Notes under the pieces: generated by a model
What the model was told of the DNA's origin: nothing
The model's database searches: none
The model's input: only the letters and a program-made list of their open reading frames with translations
From: Desulfobulbus rhabdoformis
Lineage (GTDB): Bacteria; Desulfobacterota; Desulfobulbia; Desulfobulbales; Desulfobulbaceae
Assembly: GCF_016919065.1 (NCBI RefSeq)
Contig: NZ_JAFFQA010000009.1
Location: 1-64,000 of the forward strand
Reading direction: 5' to 3'
DNA: 64,000 bases
Position numbers and translations under genes: made by a program
Shown: one piece after another, positions 35,622-45,062 of the stretch
Numbering within the stretch: the stretch's first letter is position 1
Layout: every line of letters begins with the position of its first letter

Positions 35622-38099
35622 TCACGCACGTCCCATTGTATGGCTCCTGCCCTCCTGAATCAACTGGGCAAGAGCGGTTTGTCGCTTTGATGTATCCTGA
35701 TTCTGGATCGCCATGGCAAGTGATTGGCGGGCGCCAACCAGAACCACCAGTTTTTTCCCTCGGGTCAGCCCCGTATAGATAAGGTTTCTGAAAAGCATAC
35801 GATAATGCTGGCTGAGAACGGGGATGAGGACTACATCGAATTCGGACCCCTGGGATTTATGAATGGTGATGGCATAGGCCAGATCCAGCTCTGTGATCTG
35901 CTCACGACTATATTCAACCCGCCGCAGTTCCGGAAAGAACTCGACGCAGAGGGTTAACTCGCTGTTGTTAATCGCGACAATCCGACCGATATCTCCATTA
36001 AAAACATTGAGGTCATAGTTATTCCGTCGATGGATTACCCTGTCGCCCACACGAAACACACGCTCTCCCACCTGAAGTTCCGCTTTATCCGGATGAGGCG
36101 GATTGACACTGACTTGCAGAGTCGTATTCAACCCAGCCGCCCCCAAAGAGCCGCGAATCATTGGCGTCAGCACCTGGATTTCTGCACCCGGAAAGTATTT
36201 CGGAACCCACTGGCTATAGAGCTTACGCATGACATCAAGAGCGGTGAGTCCGTAGTAGAGCGAAGACCAGGGATGGGTCTTCTTGGCAAGTGCAATCAAC
36301 TCGGCAGCACCTGAATCTGCCGTGGCAAGCTCGCTCAAAGAGACATGGGCAAACTTCTCCGGCACGGAAAAATCGGGGTTGTTTTCACCGCATTCAATAG
36401 AGACGTACGGTGTTTGTTCGTAGAGTTCTTCTCGAGCCTGAAAATCCGCATACTCCTGCTTGACCCGGGCAATGAACTGCAACTGCTGCTTGGTGGCCTC
36501 GCTGGAGTCGATAAAAAAACAGTCGCTCTCCTGCCAGAGCTTGGGATGCTTGAAGGGGGAATCGAGCTGTGGCATCTCCCCCCGGTTAATCTGGTGTGCC
36601 GTCTGAATGATATTTGAGGCACTTGCCTGGCGAAATATGGTGGTCAAACGGTATATTGGCACGGCTCCACAGTCAATACAATCCCGCAACACGTTGCCTG
36701 CGCCAACCGATGGTAGCTGATCGGCATCGCCGATAAAAAGAATCGCTGTTTCAGGGGCAACAGCCTTCAATAGGGAGGCAGTGAGGGAGATATCAAGCAT
36801 GGAACTCTCATCGATGATGAGAAAATCGGCTTCTAAGGGATGCTCTTCACAACGTTTAAATCCATTGCCCTGAAATTCAAGCAACCGGTGGATGGTTTTG
36901 GCCTCCAGTCCAATAACTTCGCCCATACGCTGGGCAGCCCTCCCCGTGGGGGCAGTCAACGCGACTCGCTGGTGCATGGCCCGGAGCAGGGCCACGATCA
37001 CCCGTGTGGTTGTGGTTTTTCCACAACCGGGTCCACCGGTGAGAATGGAACAACGCTGATCGACCACTGAGCAAACCGCCTCAACCTGCTCGGGGCTTAA
37101 TGCCATCTCCTGCGCGCTGGTGAAGCGATGCACCCAGTCTTCGACACGCGTACCATCAACCTGCCGTCGGCCAACAGCCCCACCAACGCGCCTGGCGACA
37201 TACTCTTCGTCATAATAGAGTGATTTCGCATAATAGCAGGGAGTACGATCAGCGGAGTCCGTTACGGCAAGCATGCGTATTTTCAGCTGATTCTCCCTGG
37301 CCATAACATCGAGATGAGCAGGGATAGTGGCCTGCAACTCCAGTCCCAGCAACTCTTCAACCTGGCTGATGATCTGTGCCAGTTGCAGATAACAGTGACC
37401 GAACTCACGCGCTGCAGAGAGAACATGGGCAATGGCAGCACGGACACGAACTTCTGAGTCCGGGGCAAACCCTAGTGAAAGCGCAACGCGATCAGCTGAA
37501 AAAAAACCGATGCCATAAAAATCCTGGGCCAATCGATAGGGATTTTCCTGAACAAGTCCGATGGATTGCTCGCCATAAAGCTTAAAGATACGCACTGCAA
37601 ACAGGGTTGAGATCCCGTGGGACTGCAAAAACATCATCACTTCTCGAATGGCCCTGTGCTCCCCCCAGGCAGCACGAATCATTGTGAGTTTTTTCTCAGC
37701 AATCCCTTCAACTTCGGTCAGTCGATCTATCTCATCTTCAAAAACTTGTAACGTCTCTTCACCGAAATGACGAACAATACGAGCAGCAGTTTTAGGCCCC
37801 ACCCCCTTGATCAGGCCACTTCCCAGGTATTTTTCCAGGGCACCTGCCGTGGCGGGGCGAAGCTCGGTGGCATACTTCGCCTTGAACTGGCGACCAAATT
37901 TGGGATGTTGTCCCCAGGCGCCGGTAAACTCCATGGTGGCCCCGGCGTACACTTTCATCTGGTGGACTGTTACCGTTTCCAGTTCGCCAAAACCTCCAAA
38001 AAGGCTGACTCGCAAAACAGACCAACCGTTGGCTTCATTGTGATATGTGACTCGTTCGACAATACCACGGATTTTTTCTTGAATATCCGTCTGTTCCAA
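35622..38099 (-). CDS. recD2: RecD2-type ATP-dependent DNA helicase
   Basis: An 825-residue superfamily 1B helicase translocating 5'-3'. The N-terminal OB-like region begins IRGIVERVTYHNEANGWSVLRV, then comes a helix-hairpin-helix segment with LIKGVGPKTAARIVRHFG (about residue 95). The motor has Walker A ILTGGPGCGKTTTTRV (near 350), motif II DESSMLDISL, motif III GDADQLPSVGAGNVL and the C-terminal SH3-like and motif V/VI region with AYAITIHKSQGSEF and TGLTRGKK. RecD2 acts without RecBC in DNA repair. It carries about 100 residues between helicase halves that look longer than usual. The only usable start is TTG 38099; a stop lies three codons upstream. Confidence 0.95.
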   Translation of the reverse strand: MEQTDIQEKIRGIVERVTYHNEANGWSVLRVSLFGGFGELETVTVHQMKVYAGATMEFTGAWGQHPKFGRQFKAKYATELRPATAGALEKYLGSGLIKGVGPKTAARIVRHFGEETLQVFEDEIDRLTEVEGIAEKKLTMIRAAWGEHRAIREVMMFLQSHGISTLFAVRIFKLYGEQSIGLVQENPYRLAQDFYGIGFFSADRVALSLGFAPDSEVRVRAAIAHVLSAAREFGHCYLQLAQIISQVEELLGLELQATIPAHLDVMARENQLKIRMLAVTDSADRTPCYYAKSLYYDEEYVARRVGGAVGRRQVDGTRVEDWVHRFTSAQEMALSPEQVEAVCSVVDQRCSILTGGPGCGKTTTTRVIVALLRAMHQRVALTAPTGRAAQRMGEVIGLEAKTIHRLLEFQGNGFKRCEEHPLEADFLIIDESSMLDISLTASLLKAVAPETAILFIGDADQLPSVGAGNVLRDCIDCGAVPIYRLTTIFRQASASNIIQTAHQINRGEMPQLDSPFKHPKLWQESDCFFIDSSEATKQQLQFIARVKQEYADFQAREELYEQTPYVSIECGENNPDFSVPEKFAHVSLSELATADSGAAELIALAKKTHPWSSLYYGLTALDVMRKLYSQWVPKYFPGAEIQVLTPMIRGSLGAAGLNTTLQVSVNPPHPDKAELQVGERVFRVGDRVIHRRNNYDLNVFNGDIGRIVAINNSELTLCVEFFPELRRVEYSREQITELDLAYAITIHKSQGSEFDVVLIPVLSQHYRMLFRNLIYTGLTRGKKLVVLVGARQSLAMAIQNQDTSKRQTALAQLIQEGRSHTMGRA

Positions 38100-38204
38100 A
38101 CCTGATCAACCGAAATTAAAATTGTTCCTTGTCTGATCGTTTCAACAGTATTATAATCTCTGCCATTCTTACTCCATATTTGCTTTATGGTAAAGGAGTC
38201 GTTG

Positions 38205-38438
38205 ATGAAGCAATTGCAGGAAAATGTTCAAAAAGTGCTGGCGCAGATCCGTCCGACCCTGCAGCGGGACGGAGGCGATGTTGAGTTTGTCCGCCTGGAC
38301 GACGACAACGTGGTGCAGGTTCGACTGACCGGTGCCTGTAAAGGGTGCCCCATGTCACGCGTCACACTGAAGGAAGGTATTGAGAAGTTTGTAAAGAGTG
38401 AACTTCCGACCATCCGGGCCGTAGAGGCGGTCGATTGA
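38205..38438 (+). CDS. NifU-like iron-sulfur scaffold (C-terminal domain type)
   Basis: A 77-residue protein matching the NifU C-terminal (Nfu) domain, which carries Fe-S clusters to target enzymes. The diagnostic segments are IRPTLQRDGGDVEFVRLDDD and the cluster-binding CKGCPMS (CxxC, near residue 50). Start ATG 38205 is preceded by AAGGAG with a 7-base gap; the in-frame ATG 38187 lies upstream of that site and is rejected. It begins divergently from recD2. The hydrolase gene follows 4 bp downstream and is probably co-transcribed. Confidence 0.93.
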   Translation: MKQLQENVQKVLAQIRPTLQRDGGDVEFVRLDDDNVVQVRLTGACKGCPMSRVTLKEGIEKFVKSELPTIRAVEAVD

Positions 38439-38442
38439 GAAT

Positions 38443-38844
38443 ATGCCCCTTGGTTTTGTTGAAAGTCTGCTCTGGTTGAGCCTGAATGTATACCACGAAT
38501 CTCGTGGTGAGCCTGAAATCGGACAACTGGCCGTTGCTCATGTGACACTCAATCGTGCCATTGACGAGCAGAAGAGCCTTGCCGAAGTCATCATGGCGCC
38601 CAAACAGTTCAGCTGGACGTTTCTAAAAAAATCGTATGTCCCTCTTGAAGTCAACCCCTTGCAGGAATCCCTGCTGGTCGCCTTCAAAGCTATGGTAACC
38701 CCTGATTTTACGAAGGGATCAACCTTTTACCACCATGTGAATGTTTCTCCCAAATGGGCCAATAGCCTGATGTACACCGGGCGTTACGGGTCCCATAAAT
38801 TTTATAAGGATAGCGATGCCAGCATTTCGGCATCTACCTATTAA
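38443..38844 (+). CDS. SleB-type cell wall hydrolase domain protein
   Basis: A 133-residue protein consisting of a single Hydrolase_2 (SleB/CwlJ-like) domain, with NVYHESRGEPEIGQLAVAHVTLNR carrying the putative catalytic Glu near residue 20, QFSW near 55 and STFYHHV near 93. Such domains are lytic transglycosylase-like and act on peptidoglycan. No signal peptide is visible: the N-terminus MPLGFVESLLWLSLNV is hydrophobic but is part of the domain, so export is unclear. It follows the NifU-like gene by 4 bp. Confidence 0.8.
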   Translation: MPLGFVESLLWLSLNVYHESRGEPEIGQLAVAHVTLNRAIDEQKSLAEVIMAPKQFSWTFLKKSYVPLEVNPLQESLLVAFKAMVTPDFTKGSTFYHHVNVSPKWANSLMYTGRYGSHKFYKDSDASISASTY

Positions 38845-38899
38845 CCTTCTTATAAGTACAAGACAATTCACGGATTTCTCATCATTTTTCAATCAGGTA

Positions 38900-38928
38900 T
38901 TGACAAAAACAAAAAGAAATTCTAAAGA
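38900..38928 (+). promoter_or_regulatory. Promoter of the thiamine operon
   Basis: A perfect -35 box TTGACA (38900-38905) is followed after 17 bases by TAAAGA (38923-38928). Transcription would start near 38935, at the beginning of the TPP riboswitch. Confidence 0.7.
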
Positions 38929-38936
38929 TTGATCAT

Positions 38937-39018
38937 CGCGAGGGGTGGCGCAGAGAGCGCCTGAGATAATACCCATTGAACCTGATCCGGCTAATACCGG
39001 CGAAGGGAAGCGGACAAG
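38937..39018 (+). ncRNA. TPP riboswitch (THI element)
   Basis: The classical aptamer landmarks occur in order: GAGGGGTGGCGC, GCGCCTGAGATAATACCC, ATTGAACCTGATCCGG, and CTAATACCGGCGAAGGGAAG. The P1, P2 and P4/P5 pairings are evident. It precedes thiS by about 225 bp and is followed by a small hairpin and a strong terminator, so TPP binding should cause transcription termination before the operon. Confidence 0.97.
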
Positions 39019-39025
39019 ATACAAG

Positions 39026-39097
39026 AAGACCGGAATATTCGGTCTTAGGCTGTTTTTAAGCCGCTTGCCCTTCCTGGAGGACAAGCGGCTTTTTTTT
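39026..39097 (+). terminator. TPP-riboswitch expression platform with intrinsic terminator
   Basis: The terminator stem AAGCCGCTTG (39058-39067) pairs with CAAGCGGCTT (39082-39091) and ends in an eight-base T-run. A separate hairpin, AAGACCG (39026-39032) with CGGTCTT (39040-39046), lies between aptamer and terminator. I cannot identify a clear anti-terminator pairing by eye. Confidence 0.9.
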
Positions 39098-39243
39098 ATG
39101 CCGCGTCCTCCATTCCCTGCCTCATCTCCCCCCTCTTATTGAGTTTTTCCCTGAATTCGTGGCATCAGAACCGCTGTTTGCGGTCGCTTATGCCTACTAT
39201 TCCAGGTTTTCATTGCGGTCTCTTCCCAACCAATAGGAGAACC

Positions 39244-39441
39244 ATGAAAATTTTTATTAACGGTAACGAGGAACACACCGAATCCCCTACCTTGGCCGAT
39301 CTGATAGCCAGTCGAGGACTCGATGCAGGCCCACTGGTTGTCGAACTCAATCAGCAAATCATCAAACAAGAACAGTGGCAGGCAACCTCCCTCAACGAGG
39401 AAGACAGGTTGGAACTGCTCAGTTTTGTCGGAGGAGGTTGA
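39244..39441 (+). CDS. thiS: Sulfur carrier protein ThiS
   Basis: A 65-residue ubiquitin-like sulfur carrier. It begins MKIFINGNEEHTESPTLADL and ends SFVGGG, the C-terminal Gly-Gly being adenylated by ThiF and converted to thiocarboxylate for thiazole synthesis. ATG 39244 is preceded by AATAGGAGAACC; an upstream in-frame start at 39139 would add 35 unrelated residues and fall close to the terminator. It is the first gene of the riboswitch-controlled thiSGHFEC operon; thiG follows after 3 bp. Confidence 0.96.
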   Translation: MKIFINGNEEHTESPTLADLIASRGLDAGPLVVELNQQIIKQEQWQATSLNEEDRLELLSFVGGG

Positions 39442-39444
39442 ACC

Positions 39445-40218
39445 ATGCAGGATGATGTTCTCATATTAGGCGGTAAAACGTTCAGCAACCGCTTACTCAC
39501 CGGTACGGGAAAATTTGGAGCACACGCACAAATTCCACAGATGTTGGCTGCCAGTGGCTCGCAAATGATAACCGTTGCCCTGCGCCGGGTCGATATAACC
39601 GAACAGTCAGAAAACATTCTTGAATACATTCCCAAGGATGTAACCCTGCTTCCCAACACCTCGGGTGCCCGCACCGCAGAACAGGCCGTACGCATTGCCC
39701 GTATTGCTCGGGAAGCCGGGTGCGGTACATTCATTAAAATCGAAGTGATCACCGACATGAAGTACCTTATGCCGGATAACTGGGAAACCCTCAGGGCAAC
39801 CGAAATTCTGGCCAAAGAAGGGTTCCAGGTGCTGCCCTATGTTTTGCCGGATCTCACACTGGCGAAACGACTTGAAGATGCTGGAGCCGCAGCGGTTATG
39901 CCGCTTGGAGCTCCCATCGGTACCAACCGTGGACTGGAGACCAAGCCTCTGCTTGCAATGCTCATTGAAAATTGCACGGTACCTGTCGTGGTTGATGCCG
40001 GTATCGGGAAACCGTCTCAGGCTGCTGCGGCCATGGAAATGGGTGCAGATGCGGTTCTTGTGAACACCGCCATCGCCACCGCCCAGGATCCAGAAGCCAT
40101 GGGGCGGGCCTTTGACCTGGCGGTGAAAGCCGGTCGTGCAGCCTATCTTGCAGAGATGGCGGACGAATCGACGCTGGCACGCGCCTCTTCACCGCTGACC
40201 GGATTTTTGGACGAGTAG
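39445..40218 (+). CDS. thiG: Thiazole synthase
   Basis: A 257-residue (beta/alpha)8 enzyme that builds the thiazole phosphate of thiamine from deoxyxylulose phosphate, ThiS thiocarboxylate and dehydroglycine. The Schiff-base lysine is in [10 protein letters not shown] (near residue 96); phosphate- and substrate-binding segments [12 protein letters not shown] and [30 protein letters not shown] are intact. A GGAGGTTGAACC site overlaps the thiS stop region. It sits 3 bp after thiS and 78 bp before thiH. Confidence 0.98.
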   Translation: MQDDVLILGGKTFSNRLLTGTGKFGAHAQIPQMLAASGSQMITVALRRVDITEQSENILEYIPKDVTLLPNTSGARTAEQAVRIARIAREAGCGTFIKIEVITDMKYLMPDNWETLRATEILAKEGFQVLPYVLPDLTLAKRLEDAGAAAVMPLGAPIGTNRGLETKPLLAMLIENCTVPVVVDAGIGKPSQAAAAMEMGADAVLVNTAIATAQDPEAMGRAFDLAVKAGRAAYLAEMADESTLARASSPLTGFLDE

Positions 40219-40296
40219 CTTGGAGCACACATCCCCCTTTGATTTGAATACTTAAAAAACCAAGCTCTAAAGTCTCTTCTGATCGAGGATCCAACC

Positions 40297-41403
40297 ATGT
40301 CATTTTATGAGGTAGTCAAGCAGTACCAAAATCTTGATGTACCCAATTTTTTTGACCAGGTGCGCGACGAAGACATTCTTCGCGCCATTGGCAAAGACAA
40401 GCCAACTCCCATGGATTTTCTCACCCTGCTCAGCCCTAAAGCCGCTGATCATCTTGAGGCCATGGCCCGTAAGGCGCACCAGCTGACAGTGCAGTATTTT
40501 GGCCGCACCATTCAGATGTTTATCCCCCTCTATATCTCCAACCACTGCAACAACGGCTGCGCCTATTGCGGATTTAATCATCAAAACCCTATTTTGCGGC
40601 GCAAACTCACCTTGGAAGAGATTGAAATTGAGGCCAAGGCAATCTCCAAGACCGGCATGCAGCATGTGCTCTTCTTAACCGGCGAGGCCCAGCACATGAC
40701 GCCCATGTCCTATCTGCTGGAGGCCTCAAAATTGCTTAAACGCCATTTTGCCTCGGTGGCCATTGAGGTTTATCCCCTGGAAGTCGACGAGTACGCGCAG
40801 TTGCACCGGGCAGGCGTGGATTCCATGACCATGTTTCAGGAAACCTACGACGAGGCAGTGTATAAACGGGTGCATCTGGCGGGTAAAAAAATGGATTACC
40901 ACTGGCGTCTCAACGCACCGGAGCGAGCGGCGCAAGGTGGCATGCGCGTGGTCAACTTAGGGGCGCTGCTTGGGCTTTCCGAACCACGCCGTGAGATCTT
41001 CTTTACCGGTATGCATGCTCGCTACCTGGAAGACAAATACCTGGAGACCGAATCCGCTATTTCTCTGCCCCGCTTTAATGAGGCTGAGGGTGATTTTAAA
41101 CCCGATTACCTGGTTGACGATAAAACCTTTGTCCAGTTCATGACTGCGTTGCGCATTTTTCTACCACGGGCCGGCCTGACCATCTCTACCCGTGAGAATG
41201 CCAGATTTCGTGACAGCATTCTTCCCTTGGGTGCCACCAGATTCTCTGCTGGTTCATCAACCGGTGTTGGCGGCTACACAGAGGTCAACGAGGAACGCCC
41301 CCCTCAATTTGAAATCACCGATGATCGCTCTGTTGATGAGGTGGCAAGGGCCATTGTCGCCCATGGGTATCAGCCCGTTTTTAAAGATTGGGATGCAATC
41401 TGA
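40297..41403 (+). CDS. thiH: Radical-SAM tyrosine lyase (2-iminoacetate synthase)
   Basis: A 368-residue radical-SAM enzyme that cleaves tyrosine to p-cresol and dehydroglycine for ThiG. The [4Fe-4S] motif is CNNGCAYCGF (near residue 87), followed by the FLTGEAQHMT segment binding the SAM amino group. The C-terminal BATS domain includes ITISTRENARFRDSILPLGATRFSAG. It is oxygen-sensitive, which indicates anaerobic thiamine synthesis rather than the aerobic ThiO route. The stop TGA overlaps the thiF ATG by one base (TGATG). Confidence 0.97.
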   Translation: MSFYEVVKQYQNLDVPNFFDQVRDEDILRAIGKDKPTPMDFLTLLSPKAADHLEAMARKAHQLTVQYFGRTIQMFIPLYISNHCNNGCAYCGFNHQNPILRRKLTLEEIEIEAKAISKTGMQHVLFLTGEAQHMTPMSYLLEASKLLKRHFASVAIEVYPLEVDEYAQLHRAGVDSMTMFQETYDEAVYKRVHLAGKKMDYHWRLNAPERAAQGGMRVVNLGALLGLSEPRREIFFTGMHARYLEDKYLETESAISLPRFNEAEGDFKPDYLVDDKTFVQFMTALRIFLPRAGLTISTRENARFRDSILPLGATRFSAGSSTGVGGYTEVNEERPPQFEITDDRSVDEVARAIVAHGYQPVFKDWDAI

Positions 41404-41939
41404 TGCGTATTGCTCTTGCCGGTGTGGGTGGTATTGGCTCCAACGTCGCCCTGAATCTGGTCCGCAGCGGTGTGGACCAGTTGTTGCTCGTAGACTTTGA
41501 TCATGTCGAGGCCAGTAACCTCAATCGTCAGTTTTACTTTGCCGATCAAATAGGCATGTTCAAGGTGGAAGCGCTGGCCATTAACCTTACCCGCATCAAC
41601 CCGTCGGCGCGTCTCGAGCCTCTGGTAAAGCGCATTGATGCAACCAACTGCACCAATCTTTTTCAAGAGGCTGACCTGGTCGTTGAAGGCTTTGATCGAA
41701 GCAGCGATAAAAAGATGCTCTTGGAAACTCTAGGAGCTGAAAAAATTATTGTATCGGCCAGCGGCATCGCCGGAAGTGAGCTGGCACCCATCACTGCCAG
41801 ACGTTTTGGCAAAGGGTGTATAGCGGGTGATTTTATCACCGACTGCGCCCAGGCACAGCTCTACAGCCATAAGGTGACCACCGTAGCCAACTACATGACT
41901 GAATTTATTTTAGATCAAGCAGGAGTGTTCCATGCATAG
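41403..41939 (+). CDS. thiF: ThiS adenylyltransferase, short form
   Basis: A 178-residue E1-like enzyme that adenylates the ThiS C-terminus. The nucleotide-binding motif GVGGIGSNVALNLVRSGV lies at residues 7-24, with DFDHVEASNLNRQ downstream (acidic and Arg residues of the ATP site). The CxxC zinc motifs and C-terminal part of E. coli ThiF (about 250 residues) are missing, as in the short ThiF family common in anaerobes. The start ATG 41403 overlaps the thiH stop; the alternative start 41388 lies inside thiH. It overlaps thiE by 8 bp. Confidence 0.93.
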   Translation: MRIALAGVGGIGSNVALNLVRSGVDQLLLVDFDHVEASNLNRQFYFADQIGMFKVEALAINLTRINPSARLEPLVKRIDATNCTNLFQEADLVVEGFDRSSDKKMLLETLGAEKIIVSASGIAGSELAPITARRFGKGCIAGDFITDCAQAQLYSHKVTTVANYMTEFILDQAGVFHA

Positions 41940-42573
41940 CAGCAAACCTGTCTTCCCCCGCGGTATCTACGGAATTACCGCTGAAAAATTTTCAAAAGGC
42001 CGCTCCAACATCGAAGTTGCCCGCGAGATGATCAAAGGCGGCATCCCCATCCTGCAGTACCGGGAAAAACGCCCACAAAAAAGCTTTGCCCAGATGCTTT
42101 GCGAGTGTCAGGAACTTAGACGCATGACCAAAGAGGCAGGGGTCATTTTTATTGTCAATGACTACGTGGACATTGCTCAACTTGTCGATGCCGATGGCGT
42201 CCACGTAGGTCAGGACGATTTCCCGGTCTCCCAGGTTCGTCAACTCATTGGACCGGATAAACTCATTGGGCTTTCCACCCATGACCCGGACCAGGCCCAA
42301 GCAGCGCTTGCAGCTGGTGCCGATTATATCGGTGTGGGGCCACTCTACAGCACACAGACCAAGGATGATGTCTGTGCAGCGGTTGGGCTCGAATACTTGG
42401 AGTATGCGGTACAACACGCCCCCCTGCCCTTTGTCGCCATCGGCGGCATCAAGGAACACAACATACAAGATGTACTCTCCCGCGGTGCGACCACTGTCTG
42501 TCTGGTCACAGAAATCGTGGGGGCTGAGGATATTGCGGCAACAGTGAGCCGTTTGCAGTCTGCTTTTAAATAA
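41932..42573 (+). CDS. thiE: Thiamine phosphate synthase
   Basis: A 213-residue TIM-barrel enzyme joining HMP-pyrophosphate to thiazole phosphate. Motifs are [53 protein letters not shown] and VAIGGI, all typical of ThiE. ATG 41932 lies within the thiF end (8-bp overlap) after AGGAG. A TenA or ThiD fusion is not present. Confidence 0.97.
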   Translation: MHSSKPVFPRGIYGITAEKFSKGRSNIEVAREMIKGGIPILQYREKRPQKSFAQMLCECQELRRMTKEAGVIFIVNDYVDIAQLVDADGVHVGQDDFPVSQVRQLIGPDKLIGLSTHDPDQAQAALAAGADYIGVGPLYSTQTKDDVCAAVGLEYLEYAVQHAPLPFVAIGGIKEHNIQDVLSRGATTVCLVTEIVGAEDIAATVSRLQSAFK

Positions 42574-42605
42574 TCCGCCGAACAAATTCGAACAGGAGAA
42601 TCATC

Positions 42606-43892
42606 ATGGCCTATACAACCCAAATGGCAGCCGCCCGCCAGGGCATTCTCACCCCGCAGATGAAGCAGGTATTGGACGCGGAACGGATGAGCGAGGAGAA
42701 TATTCTCCAAGGTGTCGCCAGTGGCAAAATTGCCATTCCGGCCAACCATAACCACGTGAACATCGTGGGCAAAGGGATTGGCAGCGGACTGAGCACCAAA
42801 ATTAACGTTAATTTAGGTGTTTCTGAAGATTGCTGCAATGTGGAAAAAGAACTCGATAAAGTTCGGCGCGCTGTTGAACTCAAAGCCGATGCCATCATGG
42901 ACTTGTCCACCTTTGGCGATACCCAGGCCTTCCGCCGCAGAGCCGTTGAAATCAGTCCGGTTATGATTGGAACTGTACCGGTCTACGATGCTGTGGCCCG
43001 TTATGGCAAAGAAGTCTCGAAAATTTCCGTGGATGATTTTTTTGATGTGGTCAAGATGCACGCCGAGGATGGCGTGGACTTTATGACCATCCATGCCGGT
43101 CTGACCCAAACCGCTGTACAGCGACTGCGCAACAACCCGCGCCTGACCCATGTGGTCAGCCGGGGTGGCTCTTTGCTGCTGGACTGGATGGAAAACAACG
43201 GGCTGGAAAACCCGTTTTTTGAGCATTTTGATCGGTTACTTGAGCTCTGCCAGCTCTATGACGTGACCTTATCACTGGGTGATGGCCTCCGCCCCGGTTG
43301 CCTGCGCGATGCAACCGACGCGGCCCAGATCCAGGAACTCATCATCCTGGGTGAGCTGACCAAACGCTGTTGGGATGCCGACGTCCAGATAATGATCGAA
43401 GGACCTGGTCATGTACCGCTCAATGAGGTTGTTGCCAACATGCAGCTTGAGAAAAAACTTTGCCACGGAGCTCCGTTTTATGTCCTTGGCCCCATCGTCA
43501 CCGATGTTGCTCCAGGCTATGACCATATCACCTCGGCCATTGGTGGAGCCCTGGCGGCAACCTATGGCGCAGATTTTCTCTGCTATGTCACCCCCGCCGA
43601 GCATCTGCGCTTACCCGATGCAGATGATATGAAAGAGGGCATCATGGCCTCACGAATCGCTGCCCATGCCGCGGATATCGCCAAGGGGATCCCCGGAGCA
43701 ATCGACTGGGACAATGCCATGAGCAAGGCACGTAAGGAACTGGACTGGACTACCATGTTTGAGCTGGCCATGGATCCGGAGAAGGCCAAGGATTACCGGG
43801 CCTCCTCGCAACCCATCGACAAAGAAGTCTGCACCATGTGCGGTGATCTCTGTGCGGTTAAGCGCAGCCGTAATATTCTGGAATCTAAATAA
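42606..43892 (+). CDS. thiC: Phosphomethylpyrimidine synthase
   Basis: A 428-residue radical-SAM enzyme converting aminoimidazole ribotide to HMP phosphate. Characteristic segments are [69 protein letters not shown] and [12 protein letters not shown]. The C-terminal cluster motif reads CTMCGDLC (CX2CX3C), one residue shorter than the CX2CX4C of E. coli and Bacillus; the shorter, roughly 430-residue form is common in anaerobes. A CAGGAGAATCATC site precedes the ATG. It is the last gene of the operon, ahead of a strong terminator. thiD, thiL and thiM are not in the window. Confidence 0.97.
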   Translation: MAYTTQMAAARQGILTPQMKQVLDAERMSEENILQGVASGKIAIPANHNHVNIVGKGIGSGLSTKINVNLGVSEDCCNVEKELDKVRRAVELKADAIMDLSTFGDTQAFRRRAVEISPVMIGTVPVYDAVARYGKEVSKISVDDFFDVVKMHAEDGVDFMTIHAGLTQTAVQRLRNNPRLTHVVSRGGSLLLDWMENNGLENPFFEHFDRLLELCQLYDVTLSLGDGLRPGCLRDATDAAQIQELIILGELTKRCWDADVQIMIEGPGHVPLNEVVANMQLEKKLCHGAPFYVLGPIVTDVAPGYDHITSAIGGALAATYGADFLCYVTPAEHLRLPDADDMKEGIMASRIAAHAADIAKGIPGAIDWDNAMSKARKELDWTTMFELAMDPEKAKDYRASSQPIDKEVCTMCGDLCAVKRSRNILESK

Positions 43893-43899
43893 AACATGA

Positions 43900-43944
43900 A
43901 TCCGTGAGTGTTGGCATCACGCCACACTCACGGATCCGTTTTTT
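43900..43944 (+). terminator. Intrinsic terminator of the thi operon
   Basis: ATCCGTGAGTGT (43900-43911) pairs with ACACTCACGGAT (43924-43935), with additional GGC/GCC pairing in the loop, and ends in a six-base T-run. Its arms again contain the AATCCGTGA unit. Confidence 0.9.
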
Positions 43945-44007
43945 CTTGGTCTGAAAAACAGGAGCATTCGTCACCGCATAACGCCCTGCGACCAATTCAG
44001 GCTTATT

Positions 44008-44148
44008 GGGAATCTTGAATAATTGCTTTTTCTGCCAATCTCTGCGTTATGCTCAAAATTTTATCCTCGGAATATCAAGCATATGCCTGCGGTAAAATTT
44101 TTCACATGCCTTGACCTTGATTGAAAAATCTAATTATTCAAGACACCC
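44008..44148. mobile_element. Family-A MITE, copy 2
   Basis: GGGAATCTTGAATAATTGC at the left and AATTATTCAAGACACCC at the right. It is flanked on both sides by TATT (44004-44007 and 44149-44152), a 4-bp target duplication. The right end completes the stop codon of the minus-strand SapC-like gene. No arm insertions are present. Confidence 0.9.
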
Positions 44149-44921
44149 TATTGTATAACGGTTGTCGTTTCAGCCTCTTCAGCGATCCTCTCCAGAGCGT
44201 TGTCACTCGGTGCACTCTGGGCACCACTGGCAAGGGTTGTCAAACGCTCGATCTGCGACAGAGAAACAAGGTGGGCGTAGACAGCGGGCAGGAACCCTTT
44301 TTTTCGTAATTCAAGAAAACGTTCATCGGAGAGGTTTTTTAGCCGCTCCTCATTGATCACATAGCATCCCGCTATATTTTGGACTTGATCACTCTGACGG
44401 ACACGCATGTTTAATGGTGCAAACATGTTGTTTTCAGACATAAACTTACAAAACTCTGTTGTAATGACCTCCATCTGATGCAACTCGCTGAGATAGCGTT
44501 TTACATTTTCCAGTGCATCCGTCGTGCTGCCATCTTCATGAAAGAGGGGAACCCCCTCATCCTCACTGATAATTTCACTTTCCTCATCGATACAGACGGT
44601 GAGTTGCTCCTGGTTCTCCCCCTTAACAAGCGCAAAGGGATAACGGCGAATAATGGCTGGAATATACGATGCCTGCCACTTGCCCTCTGCGTCGACAAAA
44701 AGATTCTGTTTGGCTTCCAGCCCGAGCAAAACGATGGGCTTAAATTGATCTTGAGCCGTATCTTCTATAAAGACAATTGGATAGAGAGACGCTGCTCGTA
44801 CAAACTCATGCACCATAACGGAGGCTAGATGAAAATCTTGGGCAAATGCAAAGCCTTGAATGTTTTTAATTTTGGTGTTTACGTGTTTTTGACTCTGGAG
44901 AGGAACAAGTTTATTAAACAT
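44148..44921 (-). CDS. SapC-family protein
   Basis: A 257-residue cytoplasmic protein of the SapC family (named after a Campylobacter S-layer-linked protein), function poorly known. Family-like parts are LVPLQSQKHVNTKIKN at the start, FAFAQDFHLASVMVHEFVRAASLYPIVF, VLLGLEAKQNLF and a core YIPAIIRRYPFAL. No signal peptide. The last codons are CAA TAG: the TA comes from the MITE target duplication and the G from the MITE. Removing the MITE would restore CAA TAA, so protein length is unaffected. It lies 140 bp downstream of lexA on the same strand. Confidence 0.8.
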   Translation of the reverse strand: MFNKLVPLQSQKHVNTKIKNIQGFAFAQDFHLASVMVHEFVRAASLYPIVFIEDTAQDQFKPIVLLGLEAKQNLFVDAEGKWQASYIPAIIRRYPFALVKGENQEQLTVCIDEESEIISEDEGVPLFHEDGSTTDALENVKRYLSELHQMEVITTEFCKFMSENNMFAPLNMRVRQSDQVQNIAGCYVINEERLKNLSDERFLELRKKGFLPAVYAHLVSLSQIERLTTLASGAQSAPSDNALERIAEEAETTTVIQ

Positions 44922-45062
44922 GTTGAGTAGTCACCAATAATGTTTGAGAGAATAAATATCTCTGAAAATGTAACATCTACTGTTGATTCTTCACTGATTT
45001 TACAGTGTTTTTTCAATTTTACAATCGATAGAGGAACTTTTTCCGAGCGCAATCTCACCATG

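Noticed and set aside
44121..44309. Frames starting inside family-A MITEs (MKNLIIQDT...), also at 51975-52178
   Set aside because: They arise from the MITE end sequence with TTG starts and run antisense into real genes or into non-coding DNA; the downstream residues differ between copies.
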